DNA from: Rhodovulum visakhapatnamense
GTDB taxonomy: Bacteria > Pseudomonadota > Alphaproteobacteria > Rhodobacterales > Rhodobacteraceae
Direction: 5' to 3'
Length of the DNA: 64,000 bases
NCBI RefSeq assembly: GCF_004365965.1
Contig: NZ_SOEB01000004.1
Span: 124,001-188,000, forward strand
How positions within the stretch are numbered: position 1 is the first letter of the stretch; the number at the start of each line of letters is the position of its first letter. This document shows positions 54,982 through 63,559 of the stretch, piece after piece. The notes beneath the pieces are model-generated. The model saw only the letters and a program-made list of their open reading frames with translations. It made no database searches and was not told where the DNA came from. The position numbers and the translations under genes were made by a program.

Positions 54982-55971
54982 ATGGACAAATCCGCAGGCC
55001 AAAAGCGCGCATCGCAGCATCTTTTCCCGCCGATCGACCCGTTCGATCAGCGGATGCTGGAGGTTGGCGACGGCCACCGGATCTATGTGGAGCAATGCGG
55101 GCACCCGAGGGGCATTCCCGTGATCGTGCTGCATGGCGGCCCCGGCGGCGGCTGCAGCCCGGCGATGCGGCGCTATTTCGATCCCGCCGAATTCCGGATC
55201 GTTCTGTTCGATCAGCGCGGCTGCGGCCGGTCGCGGCCCCATGCCAGCGTGACCTCGAACACCACCTGGCATCTGATCGCGGATATCGAGAAGATCCGCG
55301 CCGAGCTGGGGATCGAGCGCTGGGTGCTGTTCGGCGGCAGCTGGGGCGCGACACTGGCGCTGGCCTATGCCCAGACCCATCCCGAGCGGGTCGCCTACAT
55401 GGCGCTGCGCGGCGTCTTCCTGATGACGCAGGCCGAGCTTGACTGGTTTTACGGCGGCGGCGCGGGTCAATTCTGGCCCGATCTCTGGGCGCGGTTTTCC
55501 GATCCGATCCCGGCCGATGAGCGGTCCGACATGATCGCCGCCTATCACCGGCGGCTGTTTTCCGGCGACATGATGATGGAAACCCGGCATTCGCGGGCCT
55601 GGGCCGCCTGGGAAAACGCGCTGGCCTCGATCGAGCATGAGGGCCCCGCCGGAGAGGCGCCCGCCGATTACGCCCGCGCCTTCGCCCGGCTCGAGAACCA
55701 CTATTTCAGCAATCGCGGCTTTCTCGACCGCGACGGGCAGTTGCTGGACGACGTGCCGCTGATTTCTCATATCCCGGCGACCATCGTGCAGGGCCGCTAT
55801 GACATGGTTTGCCCGCCCGCCTCGGCCTTCCGGCTGGCCGAACGCTGGAGCCGGGCCGATCTGAAGATGGTGCCGATGGCCGGACATGCCCTGTCCGAGC
55901 CGGGAATCAGTGCCGAACTGGTGCGCACGATGCGCAACGTCCAGCGGCAGGCCGGACTTCTGGGACTGTAG
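54982..55971 (+). CDS. pip: Prolyl iminopeptidase
   Basis: Alpha/beta hydrolase that removes N-terminal proline from peptides (MEROPS family S33). The oxyanion motif is VIVLHGGPGGGCSPAM, the nucleophile elbow GGSWGATLALAYAQ, and the C-terminal catalytic histidine lies in PMAGHALSEPG. The N-terminus has LEVGDGHRIYVEQCG, usual for this family. The protein has 329 residues from the ATG at 54982; the frame is open upstream without homology. The next gene follows after 3 bases. Confidence 0.93.
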   Translation: MDKSAGQKRASQHLFPPIDPFDQRMLEVGDGHRIYVEQCGHPRGIPVIVLHGGPGGGCSPAMRRYFDPAEFRIVLFDQRGCGRSRPHASVTSNTTWHLIADIEKIRAELGIERWVLFGGSWGATLALAYAQTHPERVAYMALRGVFLMTQAELDWFYGGGAGQFWPDLWARFSDPIPADERSDMIAAYHRRLFSGDMMMETRHSRAWAAWENALASIEHEGPAGEAPADYARAFARLENHYFSNRGFLDRDGQLLDDVPLISHIPATIVQGRYDMVCPPASAFRLAERWSRADLKMVPMAGHALSEPGISAELVRTMRNVQRQAGLLGL

Positions 55972-55974
55972 CTC

Positions 55975-56604
55975 ATGCATGTGAATGCCCGTTTCTGGGA
56001 CCGTCTGGCGCCCCGCTATGCCCGGATGCAGGTCCGCGACCCCGATGCCTATGAGAAGAAGCTGGCGATGACGCGGGCCTATCTTGGCCCCGGGGGGCTG
56101 GTCTTCGAATTCGGCTGCGGCACCGGCACGACGGCCTTGAAGCACGCCCCTCATGCGGGCCATGTCACCGCCATCGACTGCGCCCCCGCGATGATCGGGA
56201 TCGCACGGCAGAAGGCGGCCGAAGCCGGCATCGGCAATGTCGAGTTCCGGGTCGGCGATCTGGCGGACATGCCCGACAACCCCGGCGCCTACGACATGGT
56301 GATGGCGCATAACGTGTTGCATCTGCTGCCGGATCGGGCGGGCGCGCTGGTCCGCGTACACCGGATGCTGAAACCCGGCGGGGTGTTCGTGTCCTCGACC
56401 GCCTGCGCGGCCGGGGCACCGCGGCTGTTCCGCTGGATCGCGAAGGCGGGCCATGCTGTGGGGCTCTTGCCGCTCTTCAACCTGCTGACCGCCGACGCGC
56501 TGCGGGCCGAGATCGCCGCGGCGGGGTTCGAGATCGCCGAGGACTGGCGCCCGGAGGGCGGCCGCGCGCCGGTGCTGTTCCTGATCGCGCGGAAGCCCGC
56601 CTGA
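55975..56604 (+). CDS. Class I SAM-dependent methyltransferase, substrate unknown
   Basis: A 209-residue methyltransferase. The SAM-binding loop is VFEFGCGTGTTALKHA, the acidic end of strand 2 is in AIDCAPAMIG, and RVHRMLKPGGVFVSSTAC is the post-III motif. Nothing indicates its substrate. It starts 3 bases after the pip stop, so both are probably on one transcript. It ends about 160 bases before rimP. Confidence 0.85.
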   Translation: MHVNARFWDRLAPRYARMQVRDPDAYEKKLAMTRAYLGPGGLVFEFGCGTGTTALKHAPHAGHVTAIDCAPAMIGIARQKAAEAGIGNVEFRVGDLADMPDNPGAYDMVMAHNVLHLLPDRAGALVRVHRMLKPGGVFVSSTACAAGAPRLFRWIAKAGHAVGLLPLFNLLTADALRAEIAAAGFEIAEDWRPEGGRAPVLFLIARKPA

Positions 56605-56637
56605 GGAGGCCGGACCAAGGGGCCGCGCGACAGTCTC

Positions 56638-56666
56638 TTGCCTTTCGGGCGCCGGAGGCGTATATC
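56638..56666 (+). promoter_or_regulatory. Candidate promoter for rimP-nusA-ylxR-infB
   Basis: TTGCCT (56638-56643) and TATATC (56661-56666) are 17 bases apart. Initiation would fall near 56673, leaving a leader of about 93 bases with two hairpins before rimP. Confidence 0.55.
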
Positions 56667-56682
56667 GCCACTCGACAACGGT

Positions 56683-56748
56683 GGTTCGGCGTCCAAACCC
56701 GAACCTCCTCCGGATGAGTTTGTGCGGGCCGTTGGCCCGCTTTTTTGT
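56683..56748 (+). promoter_or_regulatory. rimP leader with intrinsic terminator (attenuator-like)
   Basis: A first hairpin pairs GGTTCGG (56683-56689) with CCGAACC (56699-56705). A second, terminator-type hairpin pairs GCGGGCC (56724-56730) with GGCCCGC (56734-56740) around a 3-base loop, followed by TTTTTT. It ends 18 bases before the rimP ATG, so a transcript from the upstream promoter must pass it to reach the operon. A rimP-leader attenuator has been described in alphaproteobacteria and this fits it, but I have not aligned them. Confidence 0.7.
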
Positions 56749-56765
56749 TTCTGGAACGCTGCCCC

Positions 56766-57359
56766 ATGTCCGAACTCATTGCCAAGACTGCCATCGACCG
56801 GCGCCTGGCCGAGATCCTGACCCCGGTCATCGAGGGGATGGGCTTCGAGCTGGTGCGCGTCCGCCTGATGGGCGGCAAGACCAAGACCCTGCAGGTGATG
56901 GCCGAACGGCCCGATGGCGGGATCGAGGTCGACGACTGCGCCAAGATCTCGACCGCGATTTCGGCCGTGCTCGATGTCGAGGACCCGATCGAGGAAGCCT
57001 ACACGCTGGAGGTGTCCTCGCCCGGCATCGACCGGCCCTTGACCCGGCTCAAGGACTTCGAGACCTGGGAGGGTTACGAAGCCAAGCTGGAGACCGCCGA
57101 GATGATCGACGGCCGCCGCCGCTTCAAGGGCATGCTGCAGGGCGTCGAGGACGGCGAGGTTCTGATCGAGATCGAAGGCCCCGAGGGAGAGCCGGTGATC
57201 ATCGGCCTGCAATACGGCTGGCTGTCGGACGCCAAGCTGGTGCTGACCGACGAGCTGATCCGCGAGATGCTGAAGGCGCGCAAGGATGCGGGCCTCATCG
57301 ACGAGAGCGACTTTGACGAGATCGAGACGGACGACGGGTCCGTCCCGCAGGAGGACTGA
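56766..57359 (+). CDS. rimP: RimP, 30S ribosome maturation factor
   Basis: A 197-residue protein needed for 30S subunit maturation. The N-terminal block [20 protein letters not shown], the central [20 protein letters not shown] and the sequence [12 protein letters not shown] are diagnostic. The ATG at 56766 lies just after the terminator-like leader. The C-terminal tail is acidic. nusA starts 3 bases after the stop. Confidence 0.95.
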   Translation: MSELIAKTAIDRRLAEILTPVIEGMGFELVRVRLMGGKTKTLQVMAERPDGGIEVDDCAKISTAISAVLDVEDPIEEAYTLEVSSPGIDRPLTRLKDFETWEGYEAKLETAEMIDGRRRFKGMLQGVEDGEVLIEIEGPEGEPVIIGLQYGWLSDAKLVLTDELIREMLKARKDAGLIDESDFDEIETDDGSVPQED

Positions 57360-57362
57360 GAC

Positions 57363-58979
57363 ATGGCGATTACCTCTGCCAACCAGCTCGAACTGTTGCA
57401 GACCGCCGAGGCGGTGGCGCGCGAGAAGATGATCGACCCCGATCTGGTCGTGCAGGCGATGGAAGAGTCGCTCGCCCGGGCCGCCAAGTCGCGCTACGGC
57501 TCGGAAATGGACATTCGCGTGTCGATCGACCGCAAGACCGGCCGTGCCACCTTCACCCGCGTCCGCACCGTGGTCGAGGACGAGGCGCTGGAAAACTATC
57601 AGGCCGAGCTGACCGTCAAGCAGGCCAAGCAGTATCTGGCCGATCCGCAGATCGGCGACACGGTGGTCGACGAGGTGCCGCCGGTCGAGCTGGGGCGGAT
57701 CGCCGCGCAGTCGGCCAAGCAGGTCATCCTGCAGAAGGTCCGCGAGGCCGAGCGCGACCGCCAGTACGAGGAATTCAAGGACCGCGCGGGCACCATCATC
57801 AACGGTCAGGTCAAGCGCGAGGAATACGGCAACGTCATCGTCGATATCGGCCGCGGCGAGGGCATCCTGCGCCGCAACGAGAAGATCGGCCGCGAAAGCT
57901 ATCGCCCGAACGACCGCATCCGTTGCTACATCAAGGACGTGCGCCGCGAGACCCGCGGCCCGCAGGTCTTCCTCAGCCGGACCGCGCCGGAATTCATGGC
58001 CGAGCTGTTCAAGATGGAAGTGCCGGAAATCTACGACGGCATCATCGAGATCAAGGCCGTGGCCCGCGACCCGGGCTCGCGCGCGAAGATCGCGGTCATT
58101 TCCTATGACAACTCGATCGATCCGGTCGGGGCCTGCGTCGGGATGCGCGGCAGCCGCGTTCAGGCGGTGGTGAACGAACTGCAGGGTGAGAAGATCGACA
58201 TCATTCCGTGGAATGAGGATCAGGCGACCTTCCTCGTGAACGCGCTGCAGCCGGCCGAGGTCTCGAAGGTCGTGATCGACGAAGAGGCCGGCAAGATCGA
58301 GGTGGTGGTGCCCGACGAACAGCTGAGCCTCGCCATCGGCCGCCGTGGCCAGAACGTGCGTCTGGCCTCGCAACTGACCGGGCTCGACATCGACATCATG
58401 ACCGAGGCCGAGGAAAGCCAGCGCCGCCAGGCCGAGTTCGAGGAACGCACCCGGCTCTTCATGGACACGCTGGATCTGGACGAGTTCTTTGCCCAGTTGC
58501 TGGTGTCCGAGGGCTTCACCAATCTCGAAGAGGTCGCCTATGTCGATCTCGACGAGCTTCTGGTGATCGACGGGGTCGACGAGGATACCGCTGGCGAACT
58601 GCAGGCCCGGGCCCGCGACCATCTGGAAGAGATGAACCGCAAGGCGCTGGAACATGCCCGCGAGCTGGGTGTCGAGGACAGCCTTGTTGACTTCGAGGGC
58701 CTGACACCCCAGATGATCGAGGCCTTGGCTCTCGACGGCGTCAAGACGCTTGAGGATTTCGCGACCTGCGCCGACTGGGAACTTGCCGGTGGCTGGACCT
58801 CGGTCAATGGCGAGCGGGTCAAGGACGAGGGGATCCTCGAAAAGTTCGACATGTCTCTGGAAGAAGCCCAGACCCTGGTGATGACGGCGCGCGTCCAGCT
58901 TGGCTGGGTCGATCCGTCAGAGCTGGAGCCGGACGCCGACGCCGAAGAGGATGTCGGCGAGGAGGAGGCCGAGGCCTGA
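57363..58979 (+). CDS. nusA: NusA, transcription elongation/termination factor
   Basis: Binds RNA polymerase and nascent RNA, affecting pausing, termination and antitermination. The order is N-terminal domain, S1 domain (GTIINGQVKREEYGNVIVDI), KH1 and KH2 (IDPVGACVGMRGSRVQAVVN; LSLAIGRRGQNVRLAS), then two C-terminal acidic repeats (about residues 360-500). At 538 residues with an acidic tail it matches alphaproteobacterial NusA. It may control its own operon through the leader ahead of rimP. Confidence 0.96.
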   Translation: MAITSANQLELLQTAEAVAREKMIDPDLVVQAMEESLARAAKSRYGSEMDIRVSIDRKTGRATFTRVRTVVEDEALENYQAELTVKQAKQYLADPQIGDTVVDEVPPVELGRIAAQSAKQVILQKVREAERDRQYEEFKDRAGTIINGQVKREEYGNVIVDIGRGEGILRRNEKIGRESYRPNDRIRCYIKDVRRETRGPQVFLSRTAPEFMAELFKMEVPEIYDGIIEIKAVARDPGSRAKIAVISYDNSIDPVGACVGMRGSRVQAVVNELQGEKIDIIPWNEDQATFLVNALQPAEVSKVVIDEEAGKIEVVVPDEQLSLAIGRRGQNVRLASQLTGLDIDIMTEAEESQRRQAEFEERTRLFMDTLDLDEFFAQLLVSEGFTNLEEVAYVDLDELLVIDGVDEDTAGELQARARDHLEEMNRKALEHARELGVEDSLVDFEGLTPQMIEALALDGVKTLEDFATCADWELAGGWTSVNGERVKDEGILEKFDMSLEEAQTLVMTARVQLGWVDPSELEPDADAEEDVGEEEAEA

Positions 58980-59001
58980 GGCCCGGCCCCGGAGACCGGA
59001 C

Positions 59002-59622
59002 ATGGCCCGAGGCGGTGCAGGCAGATCGGCCGACGAGCCGGAGCGGCGGTGCATCGCCACGGGCGAGGTGGCGCCGAAGGCCGGGCTGATCCGGTTCGTG
59101 GTCGGCCCCGAAGACGAGGCGGTGCCCGATTTGCTGGGCAAGCTTCCGGGCCGCGGCATGTGGGTCGCGGCCGACCGTGACGCATTGGAAAAGGCGGCGA
59201 AGAAGCGCCTGTTCTCGCGTGCGGCGAAACGGCAGGTGGCGGTGCCCGGGGATCTGCTGGAGCAGGTCGAGGCGGGATTGCTGCGCCGGGTGGTCGACAG
59301 CCTGTCGCTGGCCCGCAAGGCCGGGCTTGCGGTGGCGGGGTTCGAGAAGGCGAAAGGCTGGCTGGACAGCGGGCAGGCAGTTGTCCTGATCCAGGCCAGC
59401 GACGGGTCGGAACGGGGCAAGACCAAGCTTCGCCCGCCCCGCGAAGAAGGTGGATTCATTGGCTGTCTGACGGCCCGGGAATTGGGTTTGGCTTTCGGTC
59501 GGGAACATGTGATACATGGCGCGCTTGCGGCTGGCGGACTCACGGAACGTGTAGTAGAGGATGCCGCCAAGCTTTCGGGCGTACGCAAGAAAGACGGGGG
59601 AGGGACCCCCGGAAAGGGTTGA
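59002..59622 (+). CDS. YlxR (DUF448) / L7Ae-like fused RNA-binding protein
   Basis: A 206-residue protein joining two RNA-binding domains. The N-terminal YlxR domain has [20 protein letters not shown] and [16 protein letters not shown]. The second half (about 95-185) resembles L7Ae/YlxQ proteins ([20 protein letters not shown]). In Bacillus these are separate genes ylxR and ylxQ between nusA and infB; here both are one polypeptide. It starts 22 bases after the nusA stop. Its role is unknown but linked by position to translation or transcription coupling. Confidence 0.88.
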   Translation: MARGGAGRSADEPERRCIATGEVAPKAGLIRFVVGPEDEAVPDLLGKLPGRGMWVAADRDALEKAAKKRLFSRAAKRQVAVPGDLLEQVEAGLLRRVVDSLSLARKAGLAVAGFEKAKGWLDSGQAVVLIQASDGSERGKTKLRPPREEGGFIGCLTARELGLAFGREHVIHGALAAGGLTERVVEDAAKLSGVRKKDGGGTPGKG

Positions 59623-59629
59623 AGACCTT

Positions 59630-62176
59630 ATGGACGATACTGACGGCAAGAAGACATTGGGTTTGCGCGGGAGTTCGCGGTCCGGCCAGGTGAAGCAGAG
59701 CTTCTCGCATGGCCGCACCAAGAACGTGGTCGTCGAGACCAAGCGCAAGCGCGTCGTCGTGCCCAAGCCGGGAGCCGCCAAGTCTGGCGGCGGGGCCGGG
59801 GGCGGACATGCCGGAGGCGATCCGTCCAGGCGCCCGGCCGGGATTTCCGACGCCGAGATGGAACGCCGGCTGAAGGCGCTTCAGGCCGCCAAGGCGCGCG
59901 AGGCCGACGAGGCCCGCCAGCGCGCGGAAGACGAGCGTCAGCGCGAGGAAGAGCGCCAGCGCCGCCGCGAGGAAGCCGAGGCGAAGGAGCGCGAACAGCG
60001 CGAGATCGAAGAGGCCGCGCGCCGCAAGGTCGAAGAGGAAGAGCGCCGGAAGCGCGAGGAAGAGGAAGCCGCCAAGGTCAAGGCGGCGGCCGCCGAACGC
60101 GCGGCCGCGCCTGCGTCGGCCAAGCCCGCTGCAGCCGGTGCTGCGGCGCCCGCCGCCGATGGCGATGCACAGCGCACCGCGGCCAAGACCGCGTCGCCGC
60201 GCAAGGTCGACCGCGAGCGCGAAGGCGCCGACGACCGTCCGGGTCGCGGCAAGACCACGGCCGCCAAGGGCGACCGCCGCTCGGGCAAGCTGACTGTCAG
60301 CCAGGCGTTGACCGGCGGCGAAGGCGGGCGTCAACGCTCGCTTGCCGCGATGAAACGCAAGCAGGAGCGCATGCGCCAGAAGGCGATGGGCGGTGCCGAC
60401 AAGCACGAGAAGGTCGTGCGCGACGTGCAGGTGCCGGAAACCATCGTGGTGCAGGAACTGGCCAACCGGATGGCGGAACGTGCCGCCGACGTGGTCAAGT
60501 CGCTCATGCAGATGGGCATGATGGTCACCCAGAATCAGTCGATCGACGCGGATACCGCCGAGTTGATCGTCGAGGAATTCGGCCACAAGGTCGTCCGTGT
60601 GTCGGATGCCGACGTGGAACAGGTGATCGACACGGTCGAGGACAAGGAAGAGGATCTTCAGCCGCGTCCGCCGGTCATCACCATCATGGGCCATGTCGAC
60701 CACGGCAAGACCTCGCTTCTGGATGCGATCCGTGACGCCAAGGTGGTCGCGGGCGAGGCTGGCGGCATCACCCAGCATATCGGCGCCTATCAGGTGATGA
60801 CCGATAGCGGGGCGCTCTTGACCTTCCTCGACACGCCCGGCCACGCCGCCTTCACCTCGATGCGGGCGCGCGGCGCCCAGGTGACGGATATCGTGGTTCT
60901 GGTGGTCGCGGCAGACGACGCGGTGATGCCGCAGACGGTCGAGGCGATCAACCACGCCAAGGCCGCGGGCGTTCCGATGATCGTCGCGATCAACAAATGC
61001 GACAAGCCCAGTGCCAACCCGCAAAAGGTGCGGACCGATCTTCTGCAGCACGAGGTCGTCGTCGAGGCGATGTCGGGCGAGGTGCAGGATGTCGAGGTTT
61101 CGGCGCTGACCGGCAAGGGGCTCGACGAGCTGCTTGAGGCCATCGCGCTGCAGGCCGAGATCCTCGAACTTCAGGCCAACCCCGAACGCCAGGCCATGGG
61201 CGCGGTGATCGAGGCGCAGCTTGACGTGGGCCGCGGTCCTGTCGCCACTGTTCTGGTGCAGAACGGCACGCTGAAGCAGGGCGACATCTTCGTCGCGGGC
61301 GAACAGTGGGGCAAGGTCCGCGCGCTGGTCAACGACAAGGGCGAGCGTGTGAAATCCGCCGGTCCGTCGGTTCCGGTCGAGGTGCTGGGCCTGAACGGCA
61401 CGCCCGAAGCGGGCGACGTGCTGAACGTGGTCGAGACCGAGGCCCAGGCCCGCGAGATCGCCGAATACCGTCAGCAGGCCGCCAAGGACAAGCGCGCCGC
61501 TGCGGGGGCCGCGACCACGCTGGATCAGCTTCTGGCCAAGGCCAAGGAAGACGCCAACGTGGCCGAGCTGCCGATCCTGGTGAAGGCCGACGTGCAGGGC
61601 TCTGCCGAGGCCATCGTCCAGGCGATGGAAAAGATCGGCAACGACGAGGTGCGCGTGCGCGTGCTGCATGCCGGTGTCGGTGCCATCACCGAAACCGATG
61701 TGGGTCTGGCCGAAGCCTCGGGCGCGCCGATCATCGGCTTCAACGTCCGGGCCAACGCTCCGGCGCGGAACGCGGCGAACCAGAAGGGCGTGGAACTGCG
61801 CTATTACAGCGTGATCTACGATCTGGTGGACGACGTGAAGGCGGCGGCCTCGGGCCTCTTGTCGAACGAGATCCGCGAGAACTTCATCGGCTACGCGCAG
61901 ATCAAGGAAGTCTTCAAGGTCTCGGGCGTCGGCAAGGTCGCGGGCTGTCTGGTCACCGAGGGCGTTGCCCGACGGTCGGCCGGAGTGCGCCTGCTGCGCG
62001 ACGACGTGGTGATCCACGAAGGTACGCTGAAGACCCTGAAACGCTTCAAGGACGAAGTCGCCGAGGTCCAGTCGGGCCAGGAATGCGGCATGGCCTTCGA
62101 GAATTACGACGACGTCCGCGCAGGCGATGTCATCGAGATCTTCGAACGTCATGAAGTCGTGCGCACGCTGTCCTGA
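59630..62176 (+). CDS. infB: Translation initiation factor IF-2
   Basis: GTPase that places initiator tRNA on the 30S subunit. A long alanine- and charge-rich helical segment (residues about 60-240, with many EERQRR-type repeats) precedes the conserved core. The G domain has [35 protein letters not shown] and AINKCDKP. The C-terminal domain with [20 protein letters not shown] is complete. From the ATG at 59630, GGAAAGG upstream, it has 848 residues. The frame is open further upstream in the preceding gene. Confidence 0.96.
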   Translation: MDDTDGKKTLGLRGSSRSGQVKQSFSHGRTKNVVVETKRKRVVVPKPGAAKSGGGAGGGHAGGDPSRRPAGISDAEMERRLKALQAAKAREADEARQRAEDERQREEERQRRREEAEAKEREQREIEEAARRKVEEEERRKREEEEAAKVKAAAAERAAAPASAKPAAAGAAAPAADGDAQRTAAKTASPRKVDREREGADDRPGRGKTTAAKGDRRSGKLTVSQALTGGEGGRQRSLAAMKRKQERMRQKAMGGADKHEKVVRDVQVPETIVVQELANRMAERAADVVKSLMQMGMMVTQNQSIDADTAELIVEEFGHKVVRVSDADVEQVIDTVEDKEEDLQPRPPVITIMGHVDHGKTSLLDAIRDAKVVAGEAGGITQHIGAYQVMTDSGALLTFLDTPGHAAFTSMRARGAQVTDIVVLVVAADDAVMPQTVEAINHAKAAGVPMIVAINKCDKPSANPQKVRTDLLQHEVVVEAMSGEVQDVEVSALTGKGLDELLEAIALQAEILELQANPERQAMGAVIEAQLDVGRGPVATVLVQNGTLKQGDIFVAGEQWGKVRALVNDKGERVKSAGPSVPVEVLGLNGTPEAGDVLNVVETEAQAREIAEYRQQAAKDKRAAAGAATTLDQLLAKAKEDANVAELPILVKADVQGSAEAIVQAMEKIGNDEVRVRVLHAGVGAITETDVGLAEASGAPIIGFNVRANAPARNAANQKGVELRYYSVIYDLVDDVKAAASGLLSNEIRENFIGYAQIKEVFKVSGVGKVAGCLVTEGVARRSAGVRLLRDDVVIHEGTLKTLKRFKDEVAEVQSGQECGMAFENYDDVRAGDVIEIFERHEVVRTLS

Positions 62177-62207
62177 TCCGGGCGGACGTCACATCGCGAG
62201 AAAACGG

Positions 62208-62235
62208 AAGGGGCGCCGCGAGCGCCCCTTTTCGT
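62208..62235 (+). terminator. Rho-independent terminator of the rimP-infB operon
   Basis: AAGGGGCGC (62208-62216) pairs with GCGCCCCTT (62222-62230) around CGCGA, followed by TT and C. It lies 31 bases after the infB stop. Confidence 0.85.
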
Positions 62236-62266
62236 TCTCGTGAGTGGGGTGGGGGAATGGGGCCGA

Positions 62267-62401
62267 CTAGGCCGCCGCCTCGATCGGCATGCCCTCGAAC
62301 AGGCGGGTTCCGACGCGGACCACGATCCGCCCATTCGCCCGGCAGAGCACGAAAGCGCCCTGCACCGAAACGCAACTTCCCAAGCGGATGGTTCGTATCA
62401 T
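62267..62401 (-). CDS. Small conserved-looking protein, 44 residues
   Basis: The ATG at 62401 has AGGAAA 6-11 bases upstream and gives MIRTIRLGSCVSVQGAFVLC followed by a basic beta-rich end (NGRIVVRVGTRLFEGMP). The in-frame ATG at 62455 would give 62 residues. The alternating hydrophobic pattern looks like a small beta fold. I recall related short proteins in Rhodobacterales but cannot check. It is convergent with infB. Function is unknown. Confidence 0.6.
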   Translation of the reverse strand: MIRTIRLGSCVSVQGAFVLCRANGRIVVRVGTRLFEGMPIEAAA

Positions 62402-62668
62402 TGTGCTTTCCTCGATCAGCGGCAATTCCAAGCTTTGCGCGAATTCATTAACCAATAAACAGAAACTTGATGACCAGGCTCCGGTTTCCGCTTGGACGTG
62501 GGGTCATGCCGCCCGAGGGTTGCCGTGATCGGGCGGATCATGTCGACCGGAGTGCAGGGCCGGAGCCAGCAACGCCGACGGTCACGACGGGCAAGCCGGC
62601 CACCCGAATCGATTCGGGCCGTTAAGTCGATGGCCTCGATTGGTGCGCGCCTCGGGCGAAATACGCCG
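62402..62668. other. Intergenic region, no gene seen
   Basis: 267 bases between the 44-residue gene and the capsule-export permease. Short open frames exist on both strands but none has a start with ribosome-binding site and recognisable protein. A promoter for the 44-residue gene should lie at its left end, where the minus strand is AT-rich (62440-62465). Confidence 0.5.
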
Positions 62669-63475
62669 TCAGACCTCGATGATCGCACTACGGTTGCGCA
62701 GCAAGAGGAACCCGCCGACCAGAAGGCAGAACCCGGCGATCCCCAGCGGATAGGCCAGCATTATATAGTCGCCGCGATAGATCGGATAGAAGGCGCGGCG
62801 GGCCTCTCCGACCAGATGGATGATCGGGTTCCACCACAGGACGTCACGGGCCTGGCGCGGCAGGCTCTCGAAGGTGAAGAACACCGCCGACAGGATGAAG
62901 AGCGGCCGGTTGATGATGCTCCAGACCCGTTGCCAGAGCGGGAAGAAGGTAAAGACCACCGCGTTCAAAGTGCCGATGCCCAGCCCCAGAAACGCCGCCG
63001 TCCCGAGCGCCAGGAAAAGCGGCCCCAGCGACAGCCGCACCGGGTCGTCGGTCACGACCAGAAGAGTCGTGAACACGAGGAAGCTGACCGCGATCACGGT
63101 CAGGAACGACAGAAAGAACCGCGCCAGAACCGAGTCGAGCGGCGTGACCATCGGGAAATGCATCAGTTGGCGGTTCACGAAGATCGACGAACTGACCACG
63201 CTCGCGATTTCGGAATAGGCATAGAAGGGGATGTACCCGGTTGCATAGAACAGGATGAAGCTTTCGCCCAGCGGTGGTGTGTGAATGAACTGCGAGAAGG
63301 CCAGCGCCAGGATCGCGATCATCCCGGCCGGGTCCAGCACCGCCCAGACATATCCGCCCGGGGACCGGCCGTAGCGGGTGATCATTTCGCGGATCACCAG
63401 CGCCCCGAAGACGCGCAACGCCCCCTGCAACGGATTGGTCCGGGACGGTTTTGCGGCGGGACTCTGAGATCTCAT
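62669..63475 (-). CDS. ABC-2 type permease for polysaccharide export (KpsM-like)
   Basis: A 268-residue inner-membrane permease with six predicted helices (for example AVLDPAGMIAILALAFSQF and TLNAVVFTFFPLWQRVWSII). The N-terminal block VFGALVIREMITRYGRSPGG and the conserved FESLPRQARDVLWWNPIIHL place it with capsule and O-antigen exporters of the KpsM/CtrC/RfbA type. ATG at 63475 has AGGA 6 bases upstream; a TTG at 63502 is in frame. It is divergent from the partial gene to its right. The ATPase (KpsT-like) would be expected outside the window. Confidence 0.88.
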   Translation of the reverse strand: MRSQSPAAKPSRTNPLQGALRVFGALVIREMITRYGRSPGGYVWAVLDPAGMIAILALAFSQFIHTPPLGESFILFYATGYIPFYAYSEIASVVSSSIFVNRQLMHFPMVTPLDSVLARFFLSFLTVIAVSFLVFTTLLVVTDDPVRLSLGPLFLALGTAAFLGLGIGTLNAVVFTFFPLWQRVWSIINRPLFILSAVFFTFESLPRQARDVLWWNPIIHLVGEARRAFYPIYRGDYIMLAYPLGIAGFCLLVGGFLLLRNRSAIIEV

Positions 63476-63559
63476 GTGATGTCCTGAGTTGCGGCGACTC
63501 AACCTCCGGCATTGCGCACGGGGCAGATATGCTTACCATTGCTTGCATATCTCCGACAG

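Noticed and set aside
56289-58655. Open frame of 788 codons on the minus strand across rimP and nusA
   Set aside because: Antisense to two certain genes and composed of low-complexity Asp/Leu/His-rich text; a shadow of the plus-strand genes.
59930-60080. Repeat tract of EERQRR-type codons as a DNA repeat element
   Set aside because: It encodes the charged helical linker of IF-2, which is naturally repetitive; there is no unit conserved at DNA level.
59540-62152. Open frame of 870 codons on the minus strand opposite infB
   Set aside because: It mirrors the codon pattern of infB, a certain gene. High GC with biased third positions keeps antisense frames open; the product shows no recognisable domain.
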